From Mesobacillus subterraneus (GTDB lineage: Bacteria > Bacillota > Bacilli > Bacillales > Cytobacillaceae): DNA of 64,000 nt. How positions within the stretch are numbered: position 1 is the stretch's first letter; every line of letters begins with the position of its first letter. This document shows positions 25,610 to 34,048 of the stretch, one piece after another. The notes beneath the pieces are model-generated. The model had not been told where the DNA came from. It ran no database searches and saw nothing but the letters and a program-made list of their open reading frames with translations. The DNA lies in contig NZ_RSFW01000010.1 in NCBI RefSeq assembly GCF_003937825.1, positions 62,001 to 126,000 on the forward strand, read 5' to 3'. Position numbers and translations under genes: made by a program.

Positions 25610-26325
25610 TCTCCTTTTGGCTCCTCCAGCTTATAACCAAGTCCGCGGATGGTTTTTATATAAGATGGCTTTTTCGTATTCTGTTCGATTTTTTCCCGTA
25701 AATGGCTGATATGTACGTCGACGATCCTTGTGTCACCTGCGAAGTCATAATTCCATACCGCACTGAGCAGCTGATCGCGGGTGAGTACCCTGCCCTTATT
25801 CTTTGCCAGATATAAGAGAAGTTCGAATTCCTTCGGTGTCAGTTCCAGCATTTCATCCATGAAATAAGCCTCATAGAATTCAGGCATGATCCTCAGCCCG
25901 CCAATCCGGATCTGACCCTCAGCTTCCTCGGATTTTACTTCCACTGATTCCGGCTGTGTCTGTACTCTTCTTAAGATCGCCTTTACTCTGGCAACAACCT
26001 CACGCGGACTGAAAGGCTTTGTCATATAGTCGTCCGCACCCAGCTCGAGTCCCAATACTTTATCGAACTCGTCATCCTTTGCGGTAAGCATCAAAATCGG
26101 AACATTGATCTTCTGCTGGCGGAGCTGCTTACAAACTTCCATTCCATCAAGCTTCGGAAGCATCAGATCTAGGATCATCAAATCCGGCTTTTCTTCAGCG
26201 GCACGCTGGATTCCTTCCTCTCCGTCCATTGCCGTCACTACAGCATAGCCAGACTGTTCCAGATTGTACTGCAGCAATGTCACGATCGACTGTTCATCAT
26301 CAACAACCAAGACCTTCTTGTTCAT
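25606..26325 (-). CDS. phoP: Phosphate regulon response regulator PhoP
   Basis: A 239-residue OmpR/PhoB-type regulator. Receiver domain with Asp10, Asp53 (LDLMLPKLDG; phosphorylation site) and Lys in MLTAKDDEFD; C-terminal winged helix with RDQLLSAVWNYDF and RTIRGLGYKLE. In Bacillus it activates phosphate uptake and alternative wall polymer genes and represses teichoic acid synthesis. The ATG at 26325 has GGAGG 5 bases upstream; a TTG four codons earlier lies inside that site and is unlikely. Confidence 0.96.
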   Translation of the reverse strand: MNKKVLVVDDEQSIVTLLQYNLEQSGYAVVTAMDGEEGIQRAAEEKPDLMILDLMLPKLDGMEVCKQLRQQKINVPILMLTAKDDEFDKVLGLELGADDYMTKPFSPREVVARVKAILRRVQTQPESVEVKSEEAEGQIRIGGLRIMPEFYEAYFMDEMLELTPKEFELLLYLAKNKGRVLTRDQLLSAVWNYDFAGDTRIVDVHISHLREKIEQNTKKPSYIKTIRGLGYKLEEPKGE

Positions 26326-26427
26326 ATAAGCCTCCAAAAAAAATTATTACCCCTGTTTCATCCAATAGCTCTATTTACATTATAATATCAACTCGACAGT
26401 TAAAATCAAATTTAAACCATATAAAAA

Positions 26428-26455
26428 GGGATGTACATGCATACATGTACATCCC
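26428..26455 (-). terminator. Terminator of MaoC-like gene
   Basis: Perfect 12-bp arms GGGATGTACATG/CATGTACATCCC and a TTTTTATAT tail on the minus strand. Confidence 0.88.
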
Positions 26456-26463
26456 TGCAGCGG

Positions 26464-26940
26464 TTAAAAGTTTTCCAATGCCCTTCCATCCATGCGCTGG
26501 ACCGGATATGGCGGGCAGACGAGCAGTTTCCCCTTTATAACTGTCTCGTCTTCTTCATTTTTTCCAGTAACCGTAATTTCCACATTATGCTTGCTTTTGA
26601 TGACCTCGGTTACCTCAAAAAGGAATTGGACTGTTCCGTAATGGTAAACAGGCTTCACATATTCAATATCCTGTCTCAGAATATGGCTCCCAGGTCCCGG
26701 GAGATATTTTGAGACAGCAGAAGTAATGATCCCATTGAGCATAATCGCCGGAACGATCGGTTTTTCATAAGGAGTTTGTGAAGCGTAGTCGTGCTGGATA
26801 TATAGCGGGTTGGCGTCATTCGTCAATCCCAAATATAACAGAAGATCCTTATCCTCGATTTTTTCTGTTAGTGATAATTTTTCTCCGACAGTGATTTCTT
26901 CTATTTTCCTGCCAAGCTTACGTTTTCTTCCAAGCAGCAT
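26464..26940 (-). CDS. MaoC-like (R)-hydratase domain protein
   Basis: A 158-residue single hotdog domain of the MaoC/PaaJ-type hydratases. The family motif region DKDLLLYLGLTNDANPLYIQHDYA carries the usual Asp-x4-His arrangement in altered spacing (NDANPLYIQHD), followed by VPAIMLNGIITSAVSKYLPGPG. Such proteins hydrate enoyl-thioesters, for example in fatty acid or polyhydroxyalkanoate metabolism; the substrate here is unknown. The ATG at 26940 follows AAAGGGG by 8 bases; the longer frame is not supported. Between phoP and mdh, with its own terminator. Confidence 0.78.
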   Translation of the reverse strand: MLLGRKRKLGRKIEEITVGEKLSLTEKIEDKDLLLYLGLTNDANPLYIQHDYASQTPYEKPIVPAIMLNGIITSAVSKYLPGPGSHILRQDIEYVKPVYHYGTVQFLFEVTEVIKSKHNVEITVTGKNEEDETVIKGKLLVCPPYPVQRMDGRALENF

Positions 26941-27021
26941 AGCATTTACCCCTTTGCATAGAAGTCGGGAATATCTTCCCATCCCTAGTCCCAAATCATA
27001 TACCTTATAAGTTGTGTAAAA

Positions 27022-27045
27022 AAATCGGGGAATATTCCCCGATTT
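27022..27045 (-). terminator. Terminator of mdh
   Basis: Arms AAATCGGGGAAT/ATTCCCCGATTT followed by T-run on the minus strand; ends the citZ-icd-mdh group. Confidence 0.88.
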
Positions 27046-27056
27046 CCAGTTAAAAG

Positions 27057-27995
27057 TTAAGCAAGAACTTCCATGATATTGCGGACGGATTCAGCAGACT
27101 TATCCAGAGCTGCTTTTTCCTCTTCCGTCAATTCAAGTTCAATTACTTTTTCAATTCCTCCAGCACCAAGGATGGTTGGAACTCCGAGATAGATTCCTTC
27201 GTATCCATATTCTCCTTCAAGGTAGGCAATCGCTGGCAGGACTCGGCGCTGATCCTTGAGGATCGCTTCGCACATTTCTACCAGGGAAGCAGCCGGTGCA
27301 TAGTAAGCGCTGCCATTTCCAAGTAGATTGACGATTTCGCCGCCGCCTTTGCGGGTGCGCTCTACAATCGCATCCAGTCGGTCTTTTTGAATAAGCGTTT
27401 CAAGCGGAATGCCTCCTGCATATGAATAACGCACAAGTGGGACCATGTCATCGCCGTGGCCGCCAAGAACAAAACCTGTAACATCTTTGACCGAAAGGTT
27501 CAATTCCTGTGCAACGAATGTACGGAAACGCGCTGTATCAAGTACGCCAGATTGGCCGATTACGCGGTTCTTAGGGAAGCCAGACTCTTTGAATATAGTA
27601 TACGTCATCGCATCAACCGGATTGGTCAGAACGACAATGAAACTATTTGGAGAGTGCTTAGCGATTTCCTGTGCCACACTTTTCATGATTTTCTGGTTGG
27701 TCTGGACAAGATCATCACGGCTCATGCCAGGCTTACGGGCAATACCTGCTGTCACTACCACGATGTCAGAGTCTTTCGTATCCTCGTAGCTGGATGTTCC
27801 AGTGATATTTGCATCGAAACCTTGGACAGGGCTCGCTTCTAGCATATCAAGCGCCTTCCCTTTTGTAGGGTTTTCCATCTGCGGGATATCGACCAATACT
27901 ACATCCCCGAGTTCCTTCTGTGCTAGCAGGAATGCTGTTGTTGCTCCTGTGAATCCTCCACCAATGACTGAAATCTTTTTGCGTTTCAATGACAT
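27057..27995 (-). CDS. mdh: Malate dehydrogenase
   Basis: A 312-residue LDH-like malate dehydrogenase: NAD-binding [14 protein letters not shown], Asp at the end of strand 2 (VVLVDIPQ) for NAD, substrate Arg residues in [13 protein letters not shown], and the catalytic His in [12 protein letters not shown]. It oxidises malate to oxaloacetate in the TCA cycle. Last gene of the citZ-icd-mdh order; AGGAGG precedes the ATG. A 420-base gap holding a dispersed repeat separates it from icd, so it may also have its own promoter. Confidence 0.97.
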   Translation of the reverse strand: MSLKRKKISVIGGGFTGATTAFLLAQKELGDVVLVDIPQMENPTKGKALDMLEASPVQGFDANITGTSSYEDTKDSDIVVVTAGIARKPGMSRDDLVQTNQKIMKSVAQEIAKHSPNSFIVVLTNPVDAMTYTIFKESGFPKNRVIGQSGVLDTARFRTFVAQELNLSVKDVTGFVLGGHGDDMVPLVRYSYAGGIPLETLIQKDRLDAIVERTRKGGGEIVNLLGNGSAYYAPAASLVEMCEAILKDQRRVLPAIAYLEGEYGYEGIYLGVPTILGAGGIEKVIELELTEEEKAALDKSAESVRNIMEVLA

Positions 27996-28103
27996 AAGGC
28001 TTCCTCCTCAGAACGAATATATTATAAAACATATGCTTGTTTGCCGGCTCTTATCGTAAAATTTGCTGCTTTTACTTTTTAAAGTATGCTCTGTTAAATT
28101 TGA

Positions 28104-28239
28104 CTGTTGATTTTCGTTTCAGGCGCTTCGCTTTCCGCGGGCCGTCCGGGAGCCTCCTCGGCGCTTTACGCGCCTGCGGGGTCTCCCATGGACTGGCTTA
28201 TACCGCTGGAGTCTACGCGCCTTCCACTACAATCAACAG
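28104..28239. repeat. Dispersed GC-rich intergenic repeat, copy A
   Basis: About 136 bp bounded by short inverted ends CTGTTGATT and AATCAACAG, with the interior CAGGCGCTTCGCTTTCCGCG, GAGCCTCCTCG and CTGCGGGGTCTC. A diverged copy in the same orientation is at 33841-33973. It lies between icd and mdh. Similar elements are common between genes of Bacillaceae. Confidence 0.8.
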
Positions 28240-28378
28240 GTTTTTAAAAGTAGAAACTAAGAGCAAAAATATACAGGTCCAAATCCCGCTCTTAAAGAGT
28301 ACCGATGCTTACATATATCCGTTTGGGTGGACCATGTACGAAGAGCAGCAATCATTGCGAAAACAGCCTTTTTATATA

Positions 28379-28405
28379 AAGGCTATCCTAAAAAAGGATA
28401 GCCTT
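28379..28405 (-). terminator. Terminator-like hairpin after icd
   Basis: Arms AAGGCTATCCT/AGGATAGCCTT with a short loop; the T-tail is interrupted, so partial read-through to mdh is likely. Confidence 0.65.
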
Positions 28406-28415
28406 CTGTACATTA

Positions 28416-29684
28416 TTAGCCCATGTTCTTGATCAGTTCGTCACCGAACTCAGAAGTCTTAACTTCTGTAGCGCCATCCATCAAACGTGCGAAGTCATAT
28501 GTTACAACCTTGGAAGCGATTGATTTTTCCATAGACTTGACGATCAGGTTAGCAGCTTCAGTCCAGCCAAGGTGTTCAAGCATAAGTACACCTGAAAGGA
28601 TAACGGAAGATGGGTTTACCTTATCCAAACCAGCATATTTAGGAGCTGTTCCGTGAGTCGCTTCGAAAATAGCGTGGCCAGTTTCATAGTTGATGTTTGC
28701 TCCAGGAGCGATACCGATGCCGCCTACCTGTGCAGCAAGTGCATCAGAAATATAGTCACCATTCAAGTTCATAGTTGCAACAACATCGAACTCTTTTGGA
28801 CGAGTAAGGATTTGCTGCAGGAAGATGTCAGCAATCGCATCTTTAACGATGATCTTGCCAGCAGCTTCTGCATCAGCCTGTGCTTTATTAGCAGCATCAG
28901 TACCTTGCTCTTCTTTGATTTTGTCATACTGTGCCCATGTAAAGACTTTATCTCCAAATTCTTTTTCAGCAAGCTCGTAACCCCAGTTTTTGAACGCGCC
29001 TTCTGTGAATTTCATGATATTGCCTTTATGTACAAGCGTTAATGATTTACGGCCTTCAGTGATGGCGTAATTGATCGCTGAACGTACAAGGCGCTCTGTT
29101 CCTTCTTTGGAAACAGGCTTGATACCGATACCTGAAGTTTCAGGGAAACGGATTTTATTTACTCCCATTTCGTTTTGCAGGAATTCAAGAAGCTTTTTGA
29201 CTTCGTCAGATCCGCTTGCATACTCGATGCCAGCATAGATATCTTCAGTGTTTTCACGGAAAATAACCATGTCAGTGTCCTGAGGGCGCTTTACCGGAGA
29301 AGGAACACCTTCGAACCAGCGAACAGGACGCAGGCAAACGAAAAGATCCAATTCCTGGCGCAATGCAACATTCAGGGAACGGATTCCGCCGCCGATAGGG
29401 GTTGTTAAAGGACCCTTGATCGCGATTAAGTATTCATTGATCAACTCTAGAGTTTCGCTTGGAAGCCATTCGCCAGTCTGGTTGAATGCCTTTTCTCCAG
29501 CAAGAACTTCTTTCCAGACAATCTTGCGCTCACCCTTGTATGCTTTTTCAACAGCTGCATCAAGAACGCGTACAGAAGCTGCCCAGATGTCTGGACCTGT
29601 GCCGTCACCTTCAATAAAAGGTACGATCGGGTTATTTGGTACGTTTAATACTCCGTCTTTAACCGTGATTTTTTCACCTTGCAT
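28416..29684 (-). CDS. icd: NADP-dependent isocitrate dehydrogenase
   Basis: A 422-residue enzyme converting isocitrate to 2-oxoglutarate and CO2 with NADPH production. The substrate loop [18 protein letters not shown] contains the Ser that in E. coli is phosphorylated and the binding Arg residues; metal-binding Asp residues lie in [15 protein letters not shown], and the NADP region includes [10 protein letters not shown]. The ATG at 29684 with a GGAGG site gives the B. subtilis-like length; a start nine codons earlier overlaps that site. Confidence 0.97.
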   Translation of the reverse strand: MQGEKITVKDGVLNVPNNPIVPFIEGDGTGPDIWAASVRVLDAAVEKAYKGERKIVWKEVLAGEKAFNQTGEWLPSETLELINEYLIAIKGPLTTPIGGGIRSLNVALRQELDLFVCLRPVRWFEGVPSPVKRPQDTDMVIFRENTEDIYAGIEYASGSDEVKKLLEFLQNEMGVNKIRFPETSGIGIKPVSKEGTERLVRSAINYAITEGRKSLTLVHKGNIMKFTEGAFKNWGYELAEKEFGDKVFTWAQYDKIKEEQGTDAANKAQADAEAAGKIIVKDAIADIFLQQILTRPKEFDVVATMNLNGDYISDALAAQVGGIGIAPGANINYETGHAIFEATHGTAPKYAGLDKVNPSSVILSGVLMLEHLGWTEAANLIVKSMEKSIASKVVTYDFARLMDGATEVKTSEFGDELIKNMG

Positions 29685-29725
29685 GTTGAACTCTCCCTCC
29701 AAAATCCTCATTCATTTTACAGAAT

Positions 29726-29795
29726 CAAAGGTTAGCAGGCTTGTTTGCCTCTAACCTTTGCTCAGGGAAGCCAGACATTCATGACTGACTTCCCT
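29726..29795 (-). other. Two stem-loops in the citZ-icd intergenic mRNA
   Basis: First: AGGGAAG(c)CAG (29764-29774) with CTG(a)CTTCCCT (to 29795). Second: CAAAGGTTAG (29726-29735) with CTAACCTTTG (29751-29760), extended by AGGC/GCCT. Neither has a T-run on the minus strand, so they look like processing or stability elements rather than terminators. Confidence 0.55.
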
Positions 29796-29856
29796 CACTC
29801 TCCTATTACAGCAATTTTTTACCGAAAAGTAAAATATTGCTCCTTATATTCTCCTT

Positions 29857-30972
29857 TTATCTCATTTCAATTGCTACGTATTCCTGTTTGCCAGGGCCTG
29901 TGTAATCAGCACGCGGGCGGATCAGGCGGTTGTTGTCATATTGCTCAAGGATATGAGCAAGCCAGCCAGATACACGGCTTACAGCAAAGATTGGCGTGAA
30001 CAGGTCATGATCGATACCCAGGCTGTGGTATACAGATGCTGAGTAGAAGTCTACGTTTGGCGGCAGGTTCTTTTCGCCAGTCACGATTTCTTCGATCTTA
30101 GTGGACATATCGTACCAGTGAGGCTCGCCAGTAAGCTCCGTTAATTTCTTGGACATTTCTCTCAAGTGCTTCGCACGAGGGTCTCCCTGACGGTAAACGC
30201 GGTGACCGAAGCCCATGATCTTTTCTTTGTTAGCCAGCTTGCCGCGGATTGCAGGCTCTACATTTTCAAGTGTGCCGATTTCAGTAAGCATTTTCATAAC
30301 CGCTTCATTGGCTCCGCCATGAAGAGGGCCTTTCAATGCACCGATTGCTGCAGTTACTCCGGAATAGACGTCCGAAAGTGTAGCAACGCAGACACGTGCA
30401 GTGAATGTAGATGCGTTCAGTTCATGGTCAGCATGCAGGACAAGCGCTTTATTCATCGCTTCTACTGCCACTTGATCAGGCTCTTCGCCCGTAAGCATGT
30501 AAAGGAAGTTGGCTGCGAAGTTCAGGTCTTCTCTTGGAGCGATTGGCTCAAGACCTTTTCTTACGCGTGCGAACGCCGTCACGATTGCCGGCATTTTAGC
30601 CTGCAGGCGGATTGCTTTACGGTAGTTCGATTCTTTTTCCATTACATCTGCTTCATCGTCGTATAATCCTAAAAGAGATACAGCCGAGCGAACGGCAGCC
30701 ATCGGATGGACTTTGTCGATCGGGTACATCTTGAAATGATCAAGTACTTCTTTCGGCAGTGCCGCATTCTCTGCAAGCTGCTTCTTCAATTCGTCCAATT
30801 CAGCAGCAGTAGGCAGCTTGCGGTGCCATAGTAAGTAAATCACTTCTTCGAAACTAGCATTTTCAGCTAGATCATCAATGTCATAGCCAACATATGTCAG
30901 CGTGTCATCAATGATAGAGCTGATAGAGGATGTTGTTGCCACTACCCCTTCAAGACCACGTGTTACTGTCAT
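29857..30972 (-). CDS. citZ: Citrate synthase
   Basis: A 371-residue type I citrate synthase that condenses oxaloacetate and acetyl-CoA. Catalytic residues are visible: His in LHADHELNAST, His in GFGHRVYRQGDPRA and Asp in VDFYSASVYHSLG. The ATG at 30972, with AAAGGAG 8 bases upstream, matches the N-terminus TRGLEGVVATTSS of Bacillus CitZ; the frame is open 11 codons further. First gene of citZ-icd-mdh, with a long leader. Confidence 0.97.
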   Translation of the reverse strand: MTVTRGLEGVVATTSSISSIIDDTLTYVGYDIDDLAENASFEEVIYLLWHRKLPTAAELDELKKQLAENAALPKEVLDHFKMYPIDKVHPMAAVRSAVSLLGLYDDEADVMEKESNYRKAIRLQAKMPAIVTAFARVRKGLEPIAPREDLNFAANFLYMLTGEEPDQVAVEAMNKALVLHADHELNASTFTARVCVATLSDVYSGVTAAIGALKGPLHGGANEAVMKMLTEIGTLENVEPAIRGKLANKEKIMGFGHRVYRQGDPRAKHLREMSKKLTELTGEPHWYDMSTKIEEIVTGEKNLPPNVDFYSASVYHSLGIDHDLFTPIFAVSRVSGWLAHILEQYDNNRLIRPRADYTGPGKQEYVAIEMR

Positions 30973-31173
30973 ACTCAATCTCTCCTTTGTAGTTAATTTC
31001 CCCATATCCCATTTTGTCTGTAAGTTGAAGTGCTGTGAGAACAGCTATCAGAAAAAAGAAATTTCTGACACTTTATACGCTAAGCCGGGCCATGCACCGG
31101 CGACAGACCAGTTTGGCTGGATTGTTGAGTAAATACTCTGCGAGTCGAGCGCTTGCTCAGACAATCAGCAAAA

Positions 31174-31187
31174 AGAAAATGCTTACA
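31174..31187 (-). promoter_or_regulatory. Candidate cre site in citZ leader
   Basis: TGTAAGCATTTTCT on the minus strand, about 75-85 bases after the predicted transcription start. It departs from the cre consensus at a few positions, including the central CG. citZ is known to be repressed by CcpA in B. subtilis. Confidence 0.4.
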
Positions 31188-31265
31188 TTTTATTTTATAA
31201 AAAAAACCATGGATTCCTGCATTACCATCAGGCTTTCTCAAACGATGGAAGCAGTTACAAGTCCT

Positions 31266-31294
31266 ATTATAAACAATTATCTGACATTTGTGAA
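31266..31294 (-). promoter_or_regulatory. Promoter of citZ
   Basis: TTCACA (complement of 31289-31294) and TATAAT (complement of 31266-31271), 17-nt spacer; gives a leader of about 285 nt. Confidence 0.75.
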
Positions 31295-31338
31295 TGAAAA
31301 CAACTTAAAACAATATAAAATATTATTTTACAAAAGGG

Positions 31339-31797
31339 CTATTTGAAAAATTCAAAGATTTTCATTGCGGCAAATGCGATGCCCGCCCCAATCAGAGGGC
31401 CAACAGCGACTCCCTTGAAAAGGGACACGGCCAGTATGGTTCCAAGGACAAGAGCGGTTGTGATATGGGGATCCTCCGCCAGCAAGGTCACTCCACCCTT
31501 GGCAAGCAAAGCAACTGCCATACCTGAAACCAGAGCGATCCAGGCATACGGCGATTTAAAAGCACCAGACAAATCCTTAAAACCAATATCACCGCTTGCA
31601 ATCGGTGCCAGGACAGCAATGGTGATGACGGTCACTCCCCAGTTGATGCCTTTTCCCTGAAGCAGCGAGAATGACTTGGCTTCAAAGCCGACAATCTTCA
31701 TAACAAGCAAAACTACCACAGCAATAATTAATGATTGGTTTTTTGCCAGAAAGGCAATTGCCAGCAATGTTAGTAAAAATAGCATAGGCTCAAGCAT
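31339..31797 (-). CDS. ytwI: DUF441 membrane protein YtwI
   Basis: A 152-residue, very hydrophobic protein with four membrane segments and Gly-rich turns (SLLQGKGINWGVTVITIAVLAP around residues 48-69). This is the DUF441 (UPF0756) family; function unknown. It sits between citZ and ytvI as in B. subtilis. The ATG is preceded by GGAAGGAT. No terminator is evident before citZ's promoter. Confidence 0.85.
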   Translation of the reverse strand: MLEPMLFLLTLLAIAFLAKNQSLIIAVVVLLVMKIVGFEAKSFSLLQGKGINWGVTVITIAVLAPIASGDIGFKDLSGAFKSPYAWIALVSGMAVALLAKGGVTLLAEDPHITTALVLGTILAVSLFKGVAVGPLIGAGIAFAAMKIFEFFK

Positions 31798-32086
31798 AAA
31801 TGGTCATCCTTCCACGGTTAAAGCTATTGTAACATAATTAAAAATAGAGCTGCAAAAATAGGACATTTTGTTTACCTGCTCTATGATTATACGCTAATAA
31901 GGATTGTACCCATAACTGCCGGCGAAATTGCGATTATAGAATAAGAGGATTTTTTTGCCGCAGAGTCGAATCTTTTTAATTCATCAACCGTATATTAGTG
32001 GAAACTTTTCCGGATTGGCATTCAGCTATTAACGTGTAAAACAGCTGCAGTCAGCCGGTTGATCATTCCAGGAGGAGGAAAGCTTT

Positions 32087-33214
32087 TTGAACCCCGTATA
32101 TTTATACCGGACAATCCGATTCATTCTCGTTATTGGTGCTATTATTCTCGGTGCACTCGCGCTGTTTTATGTTTCTAAGGTTACCTATCCATTCATCATA
32201 GGTTTCCTGATTGCATTTCTGATGAATCCGCTTGTCAATTTTTTTGAGGAAAGAGCGAAGATGCCAAGAGCACTTGCAGTCCTGGTAGCCCTGATGCTGA
32301 TCATTGCCTTCTTTGCTGGTTTGATTACATTGCTTGTCGTAGAAATCGCTTCAGGTGCTGAATACCTGGCAAGAGTAGTCCCAGAGCACCTTGTCACCCT
32401 GATTGATTACATAGAACATCTTTTTGCGGCCCAGCTGATTCCGCTTTATAATCAGCTGACAGGCCTATTTCAAAGTCTGGATGCCGGGCAGCAGGATACA
32501 ATCATGGATAATATCCAGAATGTCGGCGCTACAATCGGCACAACTGCGGGAAATTTCATCAAGAACTTTTTCGAAAAAATCCCGAATATCCTTTCCTGGT
32601 TCCCGAATGCGGCAACTGTCCTGATTTTCTCTTTGCTGGGTACCTTCTTCATCAGCAAAGATTGGTACAGGTTATCCGGGCTGGGATCACGTCTGCTGCC
32701 TAATCGCGCAAGAACAAGCGGCAAGACGGTATTTGAAGACTTGAAGAGAGCTTTATTTGGATTCATCAAAGCACAGGCTACCCTGGTCTCGATTACCACC
32801 GTCATTATTTTGATTGGATTGCTGATCCTCCGAGTGGATTACGCCATCACGATTGCTCTCGTGACAGGAATTGTCGATATCATCCCTTATCTGGGAACGG
32901 GCGCAGTATTTGTGCCGTGGATCATCTATGAAGCGATCGCTGGAGATATGAGCATGGCAATTGGTTTAGGTATTCTCTATGTAGTCGTCCTGGTCCAGCG
33001 TCAGATCATGGAGCCAAAGATTCTTTCATCAAACATCGGGCTTGATCCTCTTGCAACCTTGATTGCCTTATTCGTCGGATTCAAAACAATCGGGTTTCTC
33101 GGATTGATTGTCGGTCCAGTCGTGCTTGTCATTTACAACACCCTGCAGCGCGCGAATGTATTCCGTGACATATGGGCTTTTATCAAAGGAAAAGATGAAG
33201 TGATTATTAAATAA
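32087..33214 (+). CDS. ytvI: Sporulation integral membrane protein YtvI (AI-2E transporter family)
   Basis: A 375-residue protein of the AI-2E/PerM exporter family with about eight membrane segments: three near the N-terminus (15-80), a hydrophilic middle (90-200) and a C-terminal cluster with the family motif around GIVDIIPYLGTGAVFVPW and VQRQIMEPKILSSNIGLDPL. The family includes the Na+/H+ exchangers and the quorum-signal exporter; YtvI is associated with sporulation, mechanism unknown. The start is TTG, following GGAGGAGGAAAG. Transcribed divergently from ytwI. Confidence 0.9.
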   Translation: MNPVYLYRTIRFILVIGAIILGALALFYVSKVTYPFIIGFLIAFLMNPLVNFFEERAKMPRALAVLVALMLIIAFFAGLITLLVVEIASGAEYLARVVPEHLVTLIDYIEHLFAAQLIPLYNQLTGLFQSLDAGQQDTIMDNIQNVGATIGTTAGNFIKNFFEKIPNILSWFPNAATVLIFSLLGTFFISKDWYRLSGLGSRLLPNRARTSGKTVFEDLKRALFGFIKAQATLVSITTVIILIGLLILRVDYAITIALVTGIVDIIPYLGTGAVFVPWIIYEAIAGDMSMAIGLGILYVVVLVQRQIMEPKILSSNIGLDPLATLIALFVGFKTIGFLGLIVGPVVLVIYNTLQRANVFRDIWAFIKGKDEVIIK

Positions 33215-33217
33215 GCA

Positions 33218-33254
33218 AAAACAGGAACCCTTAAATCAGCAAGGGTTCCTGTTT
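33218..33254 (+). terminator. Terminator of ytvI
   Basis: Arms AAACAGGAACCCTT/AAGGGTTCCTGTTT followed by a long T-run. Confidence 0.92.
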
Positions 33255-33337
33255 TTTTTTATACTTCTTCAATACACTTGGACGGTAATCCGTTCAGAAA
33301 TTGTGTCTGTTTTCATTCTCCCTTATTGCAAATAAAT

Positions 33338-33724
33338 TTAACGAATCACTTTAATCGTGCCTCTATCAATCCAGTTACGGAATAATTTCAACATCATCCC
33401 TTTAAAAAACTTCCTTGTTGGCGGTGCCAGCAGCAAAAATCCCAGAGCGTCGGTAATGAAACCTGGTGTGAGGAGGAGCGTACCGCCTACCAAAATGCTT
33501 ACACCATCAAGAATGACATCTCCCGGCATCATTCCTCTGCTTAATTGCTGCTGTGTCCTACGGATCGTTTCCAGCCCCTGCTGCTTTGCCAGATAAGCCC
33601 CGATGAATCCAGTAAGGATAATCAACAGGATTGTCGGCCAAATCCCGATCGTCTGTCCAGAGAGAAGCAATACGCCAATCTCGGCTGCCGGGACGATAAC
33701 TAATAACAGAAAAATATATTTCAT
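33338..33724 (-). CDS. fxsA: FxsA family membrane protein
   Basis: A 128-residue FxsA protein with membrane segments near residues 3-22, 26-46 and 68-92, and the family motifs EIGVLLLSGQTIG, GAYLAKQQGLETIRR and GGTLLLTPGFITDALGFLLL. E. coli FxsA suppresses F-plasmid exclusion of phage T7 when overproduced; in Bacillus the role is unknown. The ATG at 33724 with GAGGTGG directly upstream is chosen over a longer frame. Located between ytvI and pyk, as in related bacilli. Confidence 0.88.
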   Translation of the reverse strand: MKYIFLLLVIVPAAEIGVLLLSGQTIGIWPTILLIILTGFIGAYLAKQQGLETIRRTQQQLSRGMMPGDVILDGVSILVGGTLLLTPGFITDALGFLLLAPPTRKFFKGMMLKLFRNWIDRGTIKVIR

Positions 33725-33840
33725 TATCCACCTCAATGTGTTGGAATTGCCTGTCCTTCTATTATATGTGCCTTTTTTACGCCAATACAACTATTTGGAT
33801 TTTGCAGCTTTTCATATTTTATAAAAAGGCTCTGTAAATC

Positions 33841-33973
33841 AAGGCATTTTCGTTCCAGGCGCTTCGCTTTCCTCGGGGCGTGCGGTGAGCCTCCTCGTCG
33901 CTTTGCTCCTGCGGGGTCTCACCTGCCCGCTTCATTCCGATAGAGTCTTCGCGCCTTCCACTTCAATCAACAG
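33841..33973. repeat. Dispersed GC-rich intergenic repeat, copy B
   Basis: Same family and orientation as 28104-28239: CAGGCGCTTCGCTTTCC, GAGCCTCCTCG, CTGCGGGGTCTCAC, CTTCGCGCCTTCCACTTCAA and the end AATCAACAG. The left inverted end is decayed. It lies between fxsA and the pyk terminator. Confidence 0.8.
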
Positions 33974-34012
33974 GGTTAAAAATCCTATTCAGCTTTAACA
34001 GATCTAATAACA

Positions 34013-34040
34013 AAAGGATGGAGATTCAATCCCCATCCTT
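34013..34040 (-). terminator. Terminator of pfkA-pyk
   Basis: Arms AAGGATGG/CCATCCTT with outer A/T run on the minus strand (CCTTTTGTTATT). Confidence 0.75.
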
Positions 34041-34048
34041 CCTTCAAT

